A stretch of DNA of 64,000 bases from Cruorifilaria tuberocauda (GCA_013365365.1 JABVXU010000200.1:32649-96648), one strand, 5' to 3'; positions 12,951-27,919 are shown, counted from the stretch's first letter. A program made the numbers and translations. The notes: generated from the letters alone by a model not told the origin.

Positions 12951-14415
12951 GAAATTTTTTGTGAATTGTTATTATGATGCTACTATCTACAAGTTATCTA
13001 TTTCAACTCTGAGTAAGAAATTGTAGAAATCTAGAAGATACTCACGAAATTCTCGAAATCCGTAACTGTTAAACTGAGTTATTTCAAATACAATTTGTAC
13101 TTTCAAATAAGTTCAAGTAAATGTTCTCAGTGATATTGTAAAAACTTCCTGATTCCTGTTTATCACCTTTGTCATCGATGTTTAATGAAACTTCATGTTG
13201 CAAAATGCTATAAATATTTATAAATTTGCATATTTTTTTGGAAATAACATTACTTGAAATGGATTTAGACTTTGAAAAGAAACAGTAAGATGAAGAGCAA
13301 GTTTTCAGAGAAATTGATTTACATGGTCATTTAGAAATAATCATTTCATGGGTTATATCCTAAGTGTTCATATAAAAGTGGATTTTAATTAATTTCAGTA
13401 AATTTTAAGCCATATAGTTGCGATGATTTCTTTGAAACTACTGTTAATGTAGATTCTGAAATTCTTCCTTGGTATATTTATAGCAGCAGTAGAATAACAG
13501 ACAAGATGGTAGTATATACCGATATTTTTGTACGAATAAAAGTGTTCATATCTTCTTTTTCTTTTTTTCTTAATGTAGTATACCTACAGCTCGGATAAAC
13601 GAAAGTAATCGAATTGACATGACCATCTTTTTTGTACGCAACTGTCTCATAACAGCAAGAAAGTTCGTCTATATCACGCATCATATATAAGTTGTGGCGC
13701 CAAGAAAGGTAGTCTATAAGATAAGAAAGTTAAGTATGATTCCTCAAACTTCTCATGATTGAGAGAAAGATATATATCAGAGTATTCCAACAAAAAAAGA
13801 TATATAGGAAACGTAACTAAAATTCTTTTGAAAAGAGAATTTGATGGGTGAATTCTATATTCATGATAAATCAAAAGCAAAATAAGAGCTTTATTTAGTT
13901 ACTCTCAATCAAGTACAGTTTCGGATGGAATCTCTTGTTATTTTGCTGGAATTAAACGTACCAAAAATGATAAAATGTCTTTCATTGTTTTACGGAAAAA
14001 ATAGATAACGCTTCTTTTGGCAAGTGACGTAGGAGAACAGTTTGAAGCAAGGAATTACTCTGTCTAAAAAGCTGCTTGAGAGTTTTTACGTTCATTAACC
14101 ATTTCGTTAACGTGCTACTTTCTAAGTGAGAATGGCAAGTAGGACTTCCTAAGATTTACCAGACGAATTTTTGTATACAAGAATACTTTGTAAGTAAGGT
14201 AAGAATAGAAAAGGCTTGAAGTGTGATACCGAAGTATGGCAGAAATTCAAGCATTTAAACATAGAAAGTATGTGGTAAATTTTTAGTAATAACTTAGAAA
14301 TTCTTTGTAAAGAAATAATAAAAATTTCAATTATTATTCATTAGCGCTATTGCAATTATAGAAATTTTTCCTTCAAAATTCTTCCAGGTCTTGCTTTTTG
14401 TAAGTCTCAAGAAGG
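12951..14415. other. Intergenic interval between CDC73 and KIDINS220
   Basis: About 1.5 kb of AT-rich sequence holding the presumed CDC73 3' UTR and the upstream region of the next gene. Open frames on the minus strand at about 13480-13880 show no homology I recognise and no splice structure. A TTCCAG acceptor at about 14383-14388, 27 bases before the KIDINS220 start, could accept a spliced leader. Confidence 0.5.
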
Positions 14416-17400
14416 ATGGCTACCGATCTAAAAACGGACGAATTGTTTTCTCTACTAGAAAGTGGTCAACTTCAAAGTAGTAATCTTGTAAAACATGATT
14501 TCATCAATTTGAGAAATGCGGTATATACCTTGTATATTTTGATAAGCGATCATATTTATACACTACGAGTGATAATGAGAATGTCGATGTCTTTAACTGG
14601 GAAATCAAATTTTTTTCTAATAAGAAAATATTAAGTATTTTATATTGAAATATATAGGTAATTTGAAATCGTATTTACTACAGGACTCTGAAAATGTCCT
14701 CATAGTTGCCGCCAGAACAGGACAAGCTGATATTGTACGAGATTTTGTCAATGATTTCGATTTGGAGGATACGGATGCGGTACTTGTTTTAGAAATATTA
14801 ATTTTCGAAGAACACTGGAAGATATTGTTTACTATTAGAATGAAAAAAAAAAGTGAATGAAATGACTCGTATATTAAGCGAATGTTCGTCGAATTTCGAA
14901 ATTGTTTGAACATAGAAATATTGACAGAAAGTAAACTTGAATGACGAATGTTTAAATGAAGATGAGAAGGTTACAGTGAATAAGCTAATTGTAAAATCTC
15001 TATTTGTTAAAGCAGAATTCATTTATTCCGTTAGATTAATAAAAAGAAATGAATTTTGCTTGTCAAATGAAGATTATCATACAATCTTTATTAATATTTC
15101 TGCATTCTCAGATCGTGAATTCTATCTCTTTCGGAAATATATAAAACGAATTTAGTTTTTAAGGATGGTTGGACTGCTCTTCTTGACGCTGCCTATATGG
15201 GACATGAAGAAATTGTGAAAATCTTGCTGGAAGCTGGAGCAGCTGTCAACTATTCTGATATGGTAGGAGTTAGCTGAAGTTTCGAAAGTGGGACTTTTTG
15301 TGAAGTTCAAAAAAAACTGATAAATAAATTGTACGGATTAAATTAGAAGTAATATTTAAATAAAAACTATGAATTTGCATGTTTACAGCTTGGTTGGAGT
15401 CCATTGATGTGGGCAGTATACAAGAATCATTATGCATGTGCACAGCTTCTGATTCAATTCAAAGCTCACGTTAATCTTGTTGATGAGGAAGATAGCTTAA
15501 CACCACTTATTGTTGCCGCTGGACGTGGCTACGTTAATTTTGTAGAATTACTAATTGGTGCTGGTGCAGAGGTGAATTTCATATCTAAAAATTGGCAAAG
15601 TATTCATGAAATATGTATGTTTTGTCAATTAATGGCAAATTTTTATAGACTGATAGATTTTTCAGGTTAATGCATGTGATAAATTCGGAAGTACAGCTTT
15701 AATTTGGGCTGCAAGGAGAGGTTACAAACCTATAATCGAGTTATTGCTGGATGCTGGAGCTGAATTAGATGCTGTTGGAATGGTACTTAATCTTAATTTT
15801 ATTTCAGTTTTGAAATTTAAAAAATTTAGAAAAAATAATTACTAATTTACATTTGAAGAATTTCTATGCTATTATTTACAGTATGGATCAACTGCTTTAA
15901 TGATGGCTACGCGGGGTAATTTCATTGGTGTTGTTAACTTGATACTGTCAAGGGAGCCAAATATCAACGCTGTCGATCACGTATATATTCTAATTTTTCC
16001 AAAAACTAGAAGAATATTCTTTTTCATATTATCTTAGATTTTACATTCTGAATTATTCTGAATTAACGTAATATAAATTTCCTATTTTGCAGAATGGCCT
16101 TTCACCACTTGCTATCGCAGCGCGTGAAGGTTATGTGGAAATTGCTTCTATGTTTATTCAGCTTGGAGCGTATGTAAATGCAGTGGACAGGGTATAGTTG
16201 AATTTTCTGTGTTGAATTCTGCAACTTTCATTATTTGTTGTTCCAAAAATTTTCTCAAAATGTCCTTTTTGCAGTTCGGAAACTCAATTTTGGCATGCGC
16301 AGTACGATCAGGAAATGTGGAAATTGTGAAAATGCTTCTTGAAAAACATGCCGATGTTAATGCAAGAGATTCCGTATGTTAATATTTTTGTCTGATTACT
16401 CGTTTCATATCATTATCACTTTTATAGATTTAAGTAACTCTTGAAATTATTATTATTATTGAGAACTACCGACTTTAAAAGAAATCTTAGACTTACTCGT
16501 AGCTTGCTTGAATTATACATTATTTTTTGGAGACTCAAAATGTGCAGGTAGTAAATTGCTCAGTATATTACTTTTAATAAAGACAAGTTTTCAGGAGAAT
16601 AGAACAGTTCTTCATTTGGCTATCGATAAGTCATTTATGGATATAGCAGTTGCTATATTGGAAAAGAAACCAAATTTGGAAATACGGAATAAGGTTTCTT
16701 TAGAAATACTTACAATAACTGTAAAAATTTGCAGTTTCTTAATTGTTGCTTCTCATCTGCTTTAATTATTTTTAATAACAACTTATTTAACAGACTGATT
16801 TCATTCAGCTTAAATACGCTCTTATTTTATTAAAGTAAGTAGTTTCATTTAGCTATATATATTCCATGAAGCAGTAGAGATACTGCTTGTGCTTGGTCAA
16901 TTGCAAAGGATTAGGCGCTGCAGTACTTTACTATGACGGTTTAACTGGGATATTACATTTTCTAAGATACATTTGAAGCTGTTTATCCTCATATGTCTTG
17001 AGGCTACATCATTCGATAAAAACTACTTATTTTTCTCTTAATCCTAGGATATTACTCCAACATTTAATAATTTACCTGAATAGTCCTTCATCAAGTCCAT
17101 TCTCAATCTCTTCTTTGTAGGAATCTCAATTATACAGCTCTTAGTTCCTCAAATTATTTGACTTTTAAAAAATCAAACGTTTTTTACAGGATGGCGATAC
17201 ACCACTTTTACGAGCTGTGAAAAATCGAAATATTGGTTTCTGTCAATTACTGGTAAATTCGGGTGCAAAAATCTCAGCAACAGATAACGCTGGCGATAAC
17301 GCATTACATGTAGCATTACGGGCTAGGTCGCGAAAAATAACTCAATCTCTTCTGTTGAATCCATCAGATTCACGTTTGCTGTACAGGCCAAACAAACTTG

Positions 17401-20400
17401 GTGAGACACCATATTCAATTGATCAGGAAAATCCGCAGCCAATTATCCCATTAATTTATGGACCGCTGGATGCCGAAGTACAGGTGGATGCTATGCTTGG
17501 TTATGATGTCTACAGCAATGTATTGGCTGATATCGTGTGCGAACCTAATTTAACGTTACCGCTAACTATCGGTGAGTTGTTAACTTACCATAAGTAAATC
17601 AAATGCTTAGTGGTCAATTGCACGATTTATGCAAGGAATTTTTTTTTAATTTTCGACAGTTTTGTAGTTACATTACTTTCATTTGTTAGCAGCTTTGTAT
17701 GCATAGATAACACTTACCTTGTTTGACAGAATTTAATTGAATTTACAAGATATCGGACTTGCAGAACTATCATCAATTTTTGGTTTTTTATTCATAGGGT
17801 CTTGTCAGATAAGCTTTAGAGTGTGCCATTTGAATTTTATATGGAAGCATTTTTTAGGACTATATGCAAAGTGGGGTTCAGGAAAGTCCGTGCTTCTTGA
17901 CAAAATGAAAGATTCAATGCGGTCCTTTTCAAGATCTTGGCTAGATGCGGTACAGCTTTCATGGTCTTGGTCATTGATATTTTCTGCAGCACTTCTTATT
18001 GCAATGTTTACACTTATCAGCATTACCGCTGTTGCTTTTTTTCAAAATATCTTTTATATTATTATGGCTGGTGTTTTTGGCTTGATTCTATTCATTCTGT
18101 GGACGCTTTCATATGGTCAGCTTTTCTTCTTTAATAGACGAATTCAGGCTGATAGATATATTTCGTAGAAATTTGAATTTGAACATTTAAAATTTTTGCT
18201 TGAATGATTAATGTAGAAGTATTGCAACTGTTTCGGTGTAGTTTTTGTAATAATTCGTGTTTTCTCAAATTGTCGGAAATTGATCACATAGTATTTTTCT
18301 TTTTTGGAAAATCAGCGTATTAATGAATTTTTTGAGGAATGCCAACTAAGTTTTTCTTCACATCCCTCTAAATGACAAACGTTGTGAAATAGCTAGACTG
18401 TTTATGAACTGGACAAGATATCTCTCTGCCTTTTTCCCGTTTAAATATATATATATATATATAGCTTGCTGCCTAGTTTTTTTGTTTTATCTTTATTCAG
18501 GTCTAATTTATTATGGAAGTAGTGTTAAAGGATGGAATAAATCCGTGAAAGTTGCGTGTTCGATTGCTAAATTTTTAGCACATATGCGTTTACTATCAAA
18601 TGTTGCACTGCAGCATAGTGGATCAATGCGGGATAAGGATGTCTTTTCTTACCCTGTAAGGTTAGTATCGGTTTGCTTTATATATAGGTTGTCTCATTCT
18701 TGTGTTTGGGTAATAATTGAACAGTATGCACTTACAATAGGTAGAGTTGAAATGTTTAAGTACCATATGAAGTGTTCGAATATTCCACTTCTATTTCAAT
18801 CAGTATTAAAAGAGTTCATATGCCGAAAAACAGCTGTTCATATTACTATCACGTAATACTTCAAAATACTTAAAAAAATGTTAATTTGTTTCTACTTTTT
18901 CGGTATTTGTTAATGGCAGTCTAGAATGCTTTCCTGAATATTTCATCCAGCCTTCACAATGATACACTTTAGCTATGCTTATCTTTTTTTTATTCAAAAA
19001 ATTTTTGTTCATTTCTAGTTTCTTATTTGCTGATTATCATCGTCTATCGTCAGTTGGTGGCGAGCAAGCGCTAGCGAAAATCGTTGTTACATTATTTGAA
19101 GCTGCTGAAAATCATTTTGGTTCACTTCCGGTTCGCTTATTTTGTGCTTTGAGAGTTTTATTTGGTAAGTTCCTTTCCAAATATTCTAGTTTGCGTAGCT
19201 CGCTGTTTTGAGATTTAGTATTCACGTTTATATTTTAATTCTAGGCAAATTAAAGAAAAAAATTCAAGTGTTTTATTGATTCTTTTTCTAAGGAATCTAA
19301 TTGTCCTTAAAATCCTGTAATAATACAGCGTCCTTAGTCATTAATACTAACAGTATCAGAAATCTTCAGTTTGCGGTAAGAACTTACACTTTTTATTGTT
19401 TGATTGAACGCTATTGTAGACATGAAATGGTTGTTTCGAAATTTATTCAACGGTTACGTTTATTTATATGTTGAGAAAGCCATTTTTTTTTAGCACATGG
19501 CAGCAAACCAAAAACGCGACGAGCATGTGGTGTACCGGTAACTATGATGGTGTCACTGTTTTTGTTCTCAATTAGTATAGCTTTAATTTTGCTCACATTA
19601 TGGCTTTACGGTGGAATGGATTTTCAATTTAGGTTCAGCATTACGTGGCAATATAAATAAATATTATTATAAAACGCAAGTTTTTAAAGGCAGCAGTTTA
19701 TTTCTATTCCTCAAAATTGTGCTTGACAATTTCGCGAAAATGAAATTCAGAAAAGTTTAATGTTCCTTTTTCTTCGACACATAATTTCTTCATTTATAGT
19801 ATAGTTTTAGAAATTCGAAATATCACTAGCTTATTATATTTGAATCCAATCATCATTAGCAATGTCCTATACCTATATAAGCAAATTAATTGATGTTTGA
19901 ATGCAGCGAGAAGATAAGCGAACATAATTTGCAGCTTTTTATTTGGCTTATCATTATCATTTTTCGCTATTGCGGTGGCGCTTACCTTATATCCACTTTA
20001 TCTACTTTTCGTTTATGGATTTACCAATATGCCAAAAAAGCGCATAAATATTGCAGCACAAAAAATTAGCAAACTACGTTTTGAAGGATTTATGCAAAAA
20101 TTACAACATGAGGTAAGCTTTCTTATTTTTTTCTGGCTTTAAATACTTTCCATTCACGTTGTTTTTGTCTCATTTATCGTAGTTTGTGCTACCCGTTTTT
20201 GATCTTGCTATATTTCACTACTTCAACACATGTTTTTAGTTGAATAGACCAAATATGAATTGGTAAATTTGAAAAGTTTTTTCTTAGGTTAACCTTTTGG
20301 CCAATATGATTCGTTCACTTGATTATTTCACAAACAGTCAAACTCGATTAGTTGTTGTAGTTGATGGTCTCGATAATTGTGAGCAGGTAATTGTTACAAT

Positions 20401-23400
20401 TAATGTAAGGCATGTTATAATGAAAATATTTTAAACTGGTGCATATATTTAGTTTCGTTATATGACTTGTAATTTTTCGGAATCCTATTTCTATGAAATT
20501 ATTAACGTTGTTAATTATTGTGTTATAGATCGTGATGGTTATAATAGGTCTCATTTCTGTTATATTACTGTAAATATACTACATATGAAGTTTTCTCTAT
20601 ATTTTAATCTGTATTGTGTTAATGTAAAATAATAAAATATCTTGAAGATAAAATCAAGTTCAATCATTGTTTCAGGAGCGCATGGTACAAACCTTAGATG
20701 CACTGGAGCTGTTATTTTGCACTCATGCTGATAGGCCATTTGTAGTAACTATTGCTGTTGATCCACATATTATTGTTTCGGCTGTAAATCATAGCATGCA
20801 TTCTGCATTAACAGGAACTGAACTTACTGGACATGATTACTTAAAGGTTATTGATCATCGAATGCATGAAGCTAAAATAATTTTTTGAGATATTTTGAAG
20901 AAATTTCAAAAAGGAGCGAGTGGTTTGACTTGTAAAGGATGACTTGTAAGGATGAGTTAACTTGTAAAGCAACTTGAACTTTTAACATATTTAACTTTAT
21001 ATTTCTGAAAAAAAAAAGCTATGAAAACATGAAAATTTTAGGTGTGCTATATGTAGCAATATTGAAATTATAACTTCAAATGAAGAAATAAAAATAAGAA
21101 TAATTTTTGAAGAGCACTGAAAGGACATTTGTTCAATGAACTTAATAAAATGCAATGAGAAATTTTTTGACTTTTGAACAGTTCAAGCGGAAACTGCTTA
21201 TTGTTTCAGAATATTATTAATATGCCATTTTATCTGCACAATTCGGCTATTCGCCAGCTCCAAACAAATTTACGCAACAAAAGAGAAAGCTTATCTGATT
21301 GGAAGGAAAGATTCAAGCGACAAGATACTTTCCATGGTCAATATTTGCGCATTTCAAAGTTACTTCACCAAGAATATAAAGTTTATTTCTTAAATTAGCG
21401 ACACATAATGCACAGTACTGATTAAATATTGGAGAATATTTATGAGAAATTAATATAACGAACTTTTCAATATAAATGGCAAAATTTGTGAATTCAAATA
21501 TGAATATAAATTTAAATCTATAATAAGAATTTTTAGGATCTTACCTATCTTTGCGAGATGGTTTTGATGGGAAAATATCCAGAAAGATGAAAGTTGTAGG
21601 GACCCGTGGATTAAGTCATTCATTAATGGCAGATGACTATTTCTCTAATATGAATCCAAGATCAATGAAACGCATTGTCAATGCGCTTACATTAACAGGA
21701 CGGTTAGTAAAAGTTAATTCCAAATTTAGAAGATGAAGATCTAATTCAGTATTCTTTTGCCAACCGTGCTTTTGTGTACATTCGATTTATAAAAATCGAA
21801 TAAGATCATATATTTTATTACATGTGTATTTCTTTTTCCACTTCCTCTCTTTACAGATTGATGCGTGCATTTGAAATTGAATTTTCATGGGTTTCGCTTG
21901 GTTATTGGGTTAGTTTGATTGAGCAATGGCCTTCTAGAATGTGTTGGCTGATTGATCATGCTTTGGATATTCCACAAGATTCATATCTACTTGCAGAGGT
22001 TTCTTTTTCTTTCGCTTTTTAGTTTTATTCTTATTTTTTCTTTAGATATTATGTAAACTTTTACAGCTTTACAACCATCTGAAACAACAAATCCCGAAGA
22101 AGAATCCATTAATCGATCTTGATCGAAATCCGGATAATTTTGAATCTTTCCTAGAACAAGCATGCATGACTAATTTAGAGCAATTAACTGTCGGACATGT
22201 TCGCCGTTTTGTCCCTTGCACATCGAATTTGGATCCTTATCTTAGGAAACTCATCAGAGGTAGGATTATTTTTCAAGGACTTTGTTAGAGGAAATTTCTG
22301 AATCATCCCTCTTTGTTCACGAAAATTTAAATGCAAAAAGTATAGTTTTGCAGCGATAGTGGAAGTTTTCAATCGGATAGCTTTGCTAAATATAAATATT
22401 TCTTTTTGAGAATGTCGTATTGGCACTGCACAACCAACTCAACCATTTGCTAGTCTAACATCTAATTTACCTGGTTTAGTAATCTCTGGTCCTGCTTGGC
22501 ATCTTTTCAAAGTAAGCGCATATTTTTTTTTTTTCATTTCCACTATCCATTATCATTTTAGCGCATATTTTTTCATCATATTCAAATTCAAATTTAGATT
22601 TTGAAATTTAAGCCTGAAAATTCTGATTGGATCGAAATTTAAGCGAAGTGAGTTTCCGATGTCTTCTGGTTTTTTTTATGCTTCATCAGTGATATCCTAT
22701 ATCTTATTTTGTCCTTACTCCAACTATCTTTTAACTTTTCTAGTTTTTGTATGACTTCTTTAAGTTTCAGGATAAAAATACTTGGAGAAAAATTGAAGTG
22801 CCGCTCGTCGAAATGAAGTTATCGGATGTCACTGAACTGGTGAAAAAGTTAGATATTCCAAGTGAACGAATAAGTATAATTGTTGAAAAAATGAACGCAT
22901 CCAATCTTACCGGTCTCGTTCTGTCAGCATGTGATTTGCCGGAAGTGCAGGAAACTCTTAAGGTTTTTTTTACTTAAATTTTATCAATAGGTTCAAAAAA
23001 AAAGCTATTATCCTGATCGAAATTAACAAAGCTCAGATTTCAAGTTCTGTTTTCTTTAAAGTTGGTTGATCTAACTTTCGTAGTTTAAGCTGGACACAGT
23101 AACTCTATTACGACTCGTATTATATTGAATAATAAATAGTCTATGTTTAGATTCATAATATTTTTTTTTGGAAAAGAGTATGGTGAAGCATTTCTGCTTA
23201 TCATTGCATCACAAAATTACCAAAAATGTTTGAAAAATAAATTAGTTTTTAAAATACGATTTAGTTTAGTTTATCAGTTTCTAGAAAGTCTTTGTATATC
23301 GATGGTTTAGGGCTGTCAAGTATTTGCTTTTTAAATCTTTAATTTTTCTCTTTTTCTACAAATTCTTCGTAATTCTATTTTTAATTTATTGATAAAAATT

Positions 23401-26388
23401 GAAGTTAATTAAGATGAGCATATTTAACAATTTTAAAAAGATAATTTTTCGAACTTGGAAATCAATTCTTTTATTTGCAGTTAAATTTGGGCGATTGGAC
23501 ACTGTTGAGGTTGCTCATTGAGACGCTTCGAACTTGGAAACCAGTGATGCTTCTGGATGCTGCTGAAACTCATTCCTCAATGCCACCCATTCCTCCTCTG
23601 ACAATATCAGCGTCTCCTAGTTTATCACAAGAGCCAAAAGATCGGCTTGCTACACAGGTTGTTTATTTCCTAAAACTCTCCAAATCGTAGATACTAGTAA
23701 TTATTTGATATTATCAGTGATTATTTGAAATATATTGATTTATTTCATGGTAGAAATTGGAAAAAGTAATCTAACTAACTTTCCTATTGTAGTTCTTTTC
23801 ATATAATAATGTATTTATCGTGGTTATTGTAATTACTGTTTTCAAATCAAATACGACTTAAATCGACAGCATTATTTTAAGTATGTGATGCGTTTAGTGT
23901 AGTTAACTGAAATATTTAATTTCAGTACGATTTTTCGAATGAAAATATACCTAATAAAAACAAATAATACTAATAATAATTAAGTAAAGCTAATGCGAAT
24001 AATATCTATTGGCTAGAGTAAAGCTTTTGAGGACATAGAGCCAAAAATAATCTGATATATTTAAATTCTTATATATAGTTTTTTGATAGCACTTGTCTTG
24101 CAGCTGTTTTACAGAAAGATTTGTTACTAACCTATTGACTTACTAATTTTATTGCATAGAGGAATTAATATAACCGCTATATAAACATTCACTTTTTATA
24201 ACTGGAGTTGTAAGGATTACGTAAAATTTTTAGCTGATAGATAGAGTCGAAGCATCGAATCTATAAAATGTAAAGTTCAGGTAGAAATGCAAGGTGATCA
24301 TCAATGGATATTGGAAAGTTTTTCTGCAATGGATGTTGCAGAAATAGATGATGCACCTCCTCCTTCTTCTGCACCATCTGTTCATTTTGATGATGGAATT
24401 GCGTCGGAACGGGATAGTACTGAAAGTGTTTGTGGGTCATATGAGAATTTGTTGGATTCTGATTCTGCTTTGCAAGCTCGGTGAACTTGCTTTTCTTCTT
24501 TCTTTTGTTTCTGCTTGAAAATTCTACGAAATTGAAGCTATTTTGAAGTTGAACAAACAAAATGATTAATAGCGGTTGACTCGTAAGGGGAATATCAAAT
24601 CATGGAAGTTCTATATCTGATACTTGTTTTTTATATAGATTGTCCGATTATTCTTGCTTGTAATTTCCCATTTAGAGTTGGAAATTGTTAGATTTCATAT
24701 CTAACATCAAATACACATTCTAAACATCTATAATTTTTTCATTAGCATCATTTCTTTCTATTTTTAAAGTTCAAACAAATCTTTAGAGTGCAATAAAATA
24801 TATGACGAGTTGAAGATAGCTGTGAAGGATTTTTTCTTTAAAGTACTTATTATGCATTAATTATTTTCTGTTTTTTCCAAATTTTTTATATGCTAGGAAG
24901 TTGTGCACAAGTTTTTGAAATATTCAAAAATTTTTCTACTAACATTATTTGAGCTTTTGATGCGCAATGCTTTTAATGCTATTAAGATGTAGTTGTGAAG
25001 AAATTTTTCGGAAGATGAACTTTTCCGAAAAATAGGAAGATTATTTATTGAATATAAAATTACTAGACTGTTTCAGAAGATTTTTATAACTTTTTATTTA
25101 TTTCTTTAACAAAAATTGATATCAGAAGTGAGAATATGGATGTAATGACAAGACGAGCACGATATGGTGTCCGATATACAAGGTATTATGTGTGATGTTG
25201 GCTGTATTTATTTTTAACATTTGACATGGCTCTAACCTTTGTAACATTCAATCCAACAAGCTTTAAAGAAAATGAAATTCAATTGAATTTAGATAAAATT
25301 ATAAGGATTAATGAGGTTTTGGACTGGCTTTCGTTAAAGCATGGAACTTATTGTTCGGAATTTCCATTGTATACTGCACCCCATCATTTTCCCTATCTTA
25401 TTTCTCGATTCTGTCGGTTTTCATCCATTCACGAGTGTTTACTTAATTTAGTCAATTTTTTTCTCTTTTCTGATAATTTTGAATTTTATTAAGAATCCGA
25501 ATTCAGTAAATGTTGTTTTTCAATCATGATATCATTGTTACCAATGGGAACAATAATATCATTGGGGATGAACTTATTGTTTGACTTGATCACAGTTTGT
25601 TAATTAATAATAGCTTGAATTTATTGATTTTTGCAGCACAACTACATATTTTTACTAATCTTGCATGTACTTACACTTTATTGTTTGTTCTTAAACTGTT
25701 ATGCATTTACATCCCTTTCTTGCACAAAATAGTTTAAACTATAAGATAATGCTATATAGTGCCTGCTATCAGCTGATTTGGAATGAAATCCGTAATAATA
25801 TTTAATTCGACATCTTTATGATAAAGTATAATATTCATTACCTAGACCAGATAAGGTTTGATAAGACCTTTGCATTTTACAACTTGGTTAAAAAGATAAC
25901 AAGATCTTATTTTGATTAAAAAAATAGGATTTGGTTTGAACGGGCAATTAGGAATCTTTCTGGAATTTCTTTCCTGTCATCATTTTGACCTTTTGGGAAC
26001 TTTTTGGAATTCTTTTGTTCAAATGGAAGATGGAAGGAATGGTTTTATTGGTGTAGTGTTCCAAGCCGAAACGGAGGAAATATGCTTTTGCATTTAAAAT
26101 ATAATTACTAATCATTATTTGATTGTGTTTTCTCATTATTTTACTTTTTGGGAATATATTTTTGTTCAAATGGAAAATGCAAGTTTAAGAGAAGAATTGG
26201 TCAACGCAATACATATGGATCCAGTTCATTCCGACGCGAGCAATCCAGAAAAAAGTAGTCGATCAGTATCTCGGACTCATCCGCCGATTATTCTGGATAT
26301 TTCCGATAATCAAGAAACAGTGAAAGAAGTGAGTTCTTCTAGACGGCTTTCAGTGCTAGATGTTTTTAGCCATGATCATGGTAATTGA
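14416..26388 (+). CDS. KIDINS220: KIDINS220/ARMS-like scaffold (ankyrin repeats, KAP NTPase, SAM-like)
   Basis: Membrane scaffold linked in animals to neurotrophin and Ephrin receptor signalling. The model has 27 exons, all in phase, giving about 1362 residues: 14416-14520, 14684-14779, 15164-15262, 15389-15571, 15666-15782, 15882-15980, 16093-16191, 16275-16373, 16595-16693, 17190-17571, 17858-18115, 18501-18660, 19019-19164, 19494-19632, 19935-20112, 20288-20386, 20676-20846, 21210-21336, 21537-21702, 21857-21998, 22067-22259, 22411-22511, 22771-22962, 23481-23657, 24281-24480, 25126-25182, 26184-26388. Residues about 36-400 are ankyrin repeats. A KAP P-loop NTPase follows, with Walker [12 protein letters not shown] (from residue 460) and Walker [14 protein letters not shown] (D779), interrupted by four hydrophobic segments as in the family. 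A SAM-like block ([13 protein letters not shown]...[13 protein letters not shown]) precedes an acidic, Ser-rich tail. The last two exons are least certain; a donor at 26381 offers an alternative 3' end. Confidence 0.93.
18445..18462. repeat. (AT)n microsatellite in a KIDINS220 intron
   Basis: Nine AT units in the intron between the Walker A exon (ending 18115) and the exon at 18501. A simple repeat likely to be length-polymorphic; it lies about 40 bases upstream of the acceptor. Confidence 0.9.
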
Positions 26389-27919
26389 TGACTTCCATTA
26401 CTCTTCTAAAATGTTAGTTTTGAATGATCCGTAGCAATATGCTAGCTTAATCATGTCAACTGTTCATCTAATATATCTTTCTATTGTTTGTTGTAGAATA
26501 AATCCAATTCTTTTTGGCTAATATAATGACTTATCTATGCTGACTTTTCTGGAATTTTATTATCTTATATTCTATTTTCATTAGAATGATATATTACGTG
26601 CCGCCTTTTAGTCCTTCCCTTCAGTCCATATTTTTCCAGGATATCAATTCTGGACAAGTTTAGCATCGATCCAAGGCTTAGCATGAATGCTTTTAGGTTT
26701 TAAAAGATCTTATGAAGATGCAAATTGTCAATTTTCAAATTAAGGAAATTTATTGAAATTAACTCTATCAGTTCTTTTATATGTATTTGTTGATGCTCTC
26801 AGGATATCAACTGCCATTTTTCGGGTCATTATTACTAATTAAGATTAATTGTATATGATTTCCTTGGCATTTAATATATTATTCAAAATATTACTTATAC
26901 ACTGTATATAACACGGATTGATTTGGAGTGAAGAATGAAGTTTTCTTTCTTAATAGTAAATTTCGCTCCTTCAGGATAATAATATTTTAGAATTGAGTAG
27001 GATTCAGTAATTGTTGAAGACCAAATAATATCCATGGAAAAAAATTGATCATATCCTATTTAATCCTAATAAAAATTGCCATGAATTTCATTGCGTATTT
27101 TAATGTTGTTTGATTATAATTTGATTGCAATATTATGAGTTTTCTTTGAAAGTGAAATTTAGATTTTTCGAAATCATTATTCTGTGCAATCTTATTGCTT
27201 TATGTTGTCAGTATATTTGTGCCTTTGTCAGAGGAATAAATTATTCTTGACAAAATTTCAATGAAAAAATCCTGTTTCAGTGCTAATCGGCATGTTTTTT
27301 CCTTTTCTTTGTTTTTCGTTTTGGTGTAGTATCCGATGAAAGACTGAGATTTTTAGTATCAAATTCCGATAACTTATATTATGAAATTGTAACAGCATAT
27401 TCATAGATATCCACCGATATTCTGAACAGCAAACTCACTTTCAGTGTGTTCTTTTAAAAGAATCCATTAGGATAGAAATTTCTCGAAATTCGCTACCATT
27501 TCACTGGTAAATTTGGAAATGAAAACAGAATATGTATTTGCTCAAAAGTACGTCTTATTTTCCAATTCAAATTTACGCATACTCTTAATTTCTTGAGTTC
27601 TTTGCGACATTTACGTGTCAGCTTGTCATGGAAGATATTTGTATCCATAGCAACATATTTTAAACAAGTTATTGTTGTTCTCGCATTCAGAAGAAACTCT
27701 TTTCGGTATTGCTTAATAATGAATCAAATAGTACAATTTCTTTTTAATTTAAATTTCATTGATAATGATTGCTTAAAATTAAGTTGATCTGGCAGATTCT
27801 GTACAATTTTTCCGGACCAACTGGGAAAAAGATTGGAAGCTTATTAATTGTTTAACTGTATTTAGTTATGTATTATAATGTGGAGGAAATGTTTGAGTTT
27901 TACTAATTGTTGAAATATT
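26389..27919. other. Interval between KIDINS220 stop and TMEM231 leader
   Basis: About 1.5 kb of AT-rich DNA. It is the presumed KIDINS220 3' UTR plus intergenic sequence, or an intron if the donor at 26381 is spliced to the acceptor at 27926-27927. I see no other exon with flanking splice sites. Confidence 0.45.

Noticed and set aside
13478..13880. Two overlapping minus-strand open frames of 68 codons
   Set aside because: No recognisable similarity, no splice context, composition like the surrounding intergenic DNA; consistent with chance.
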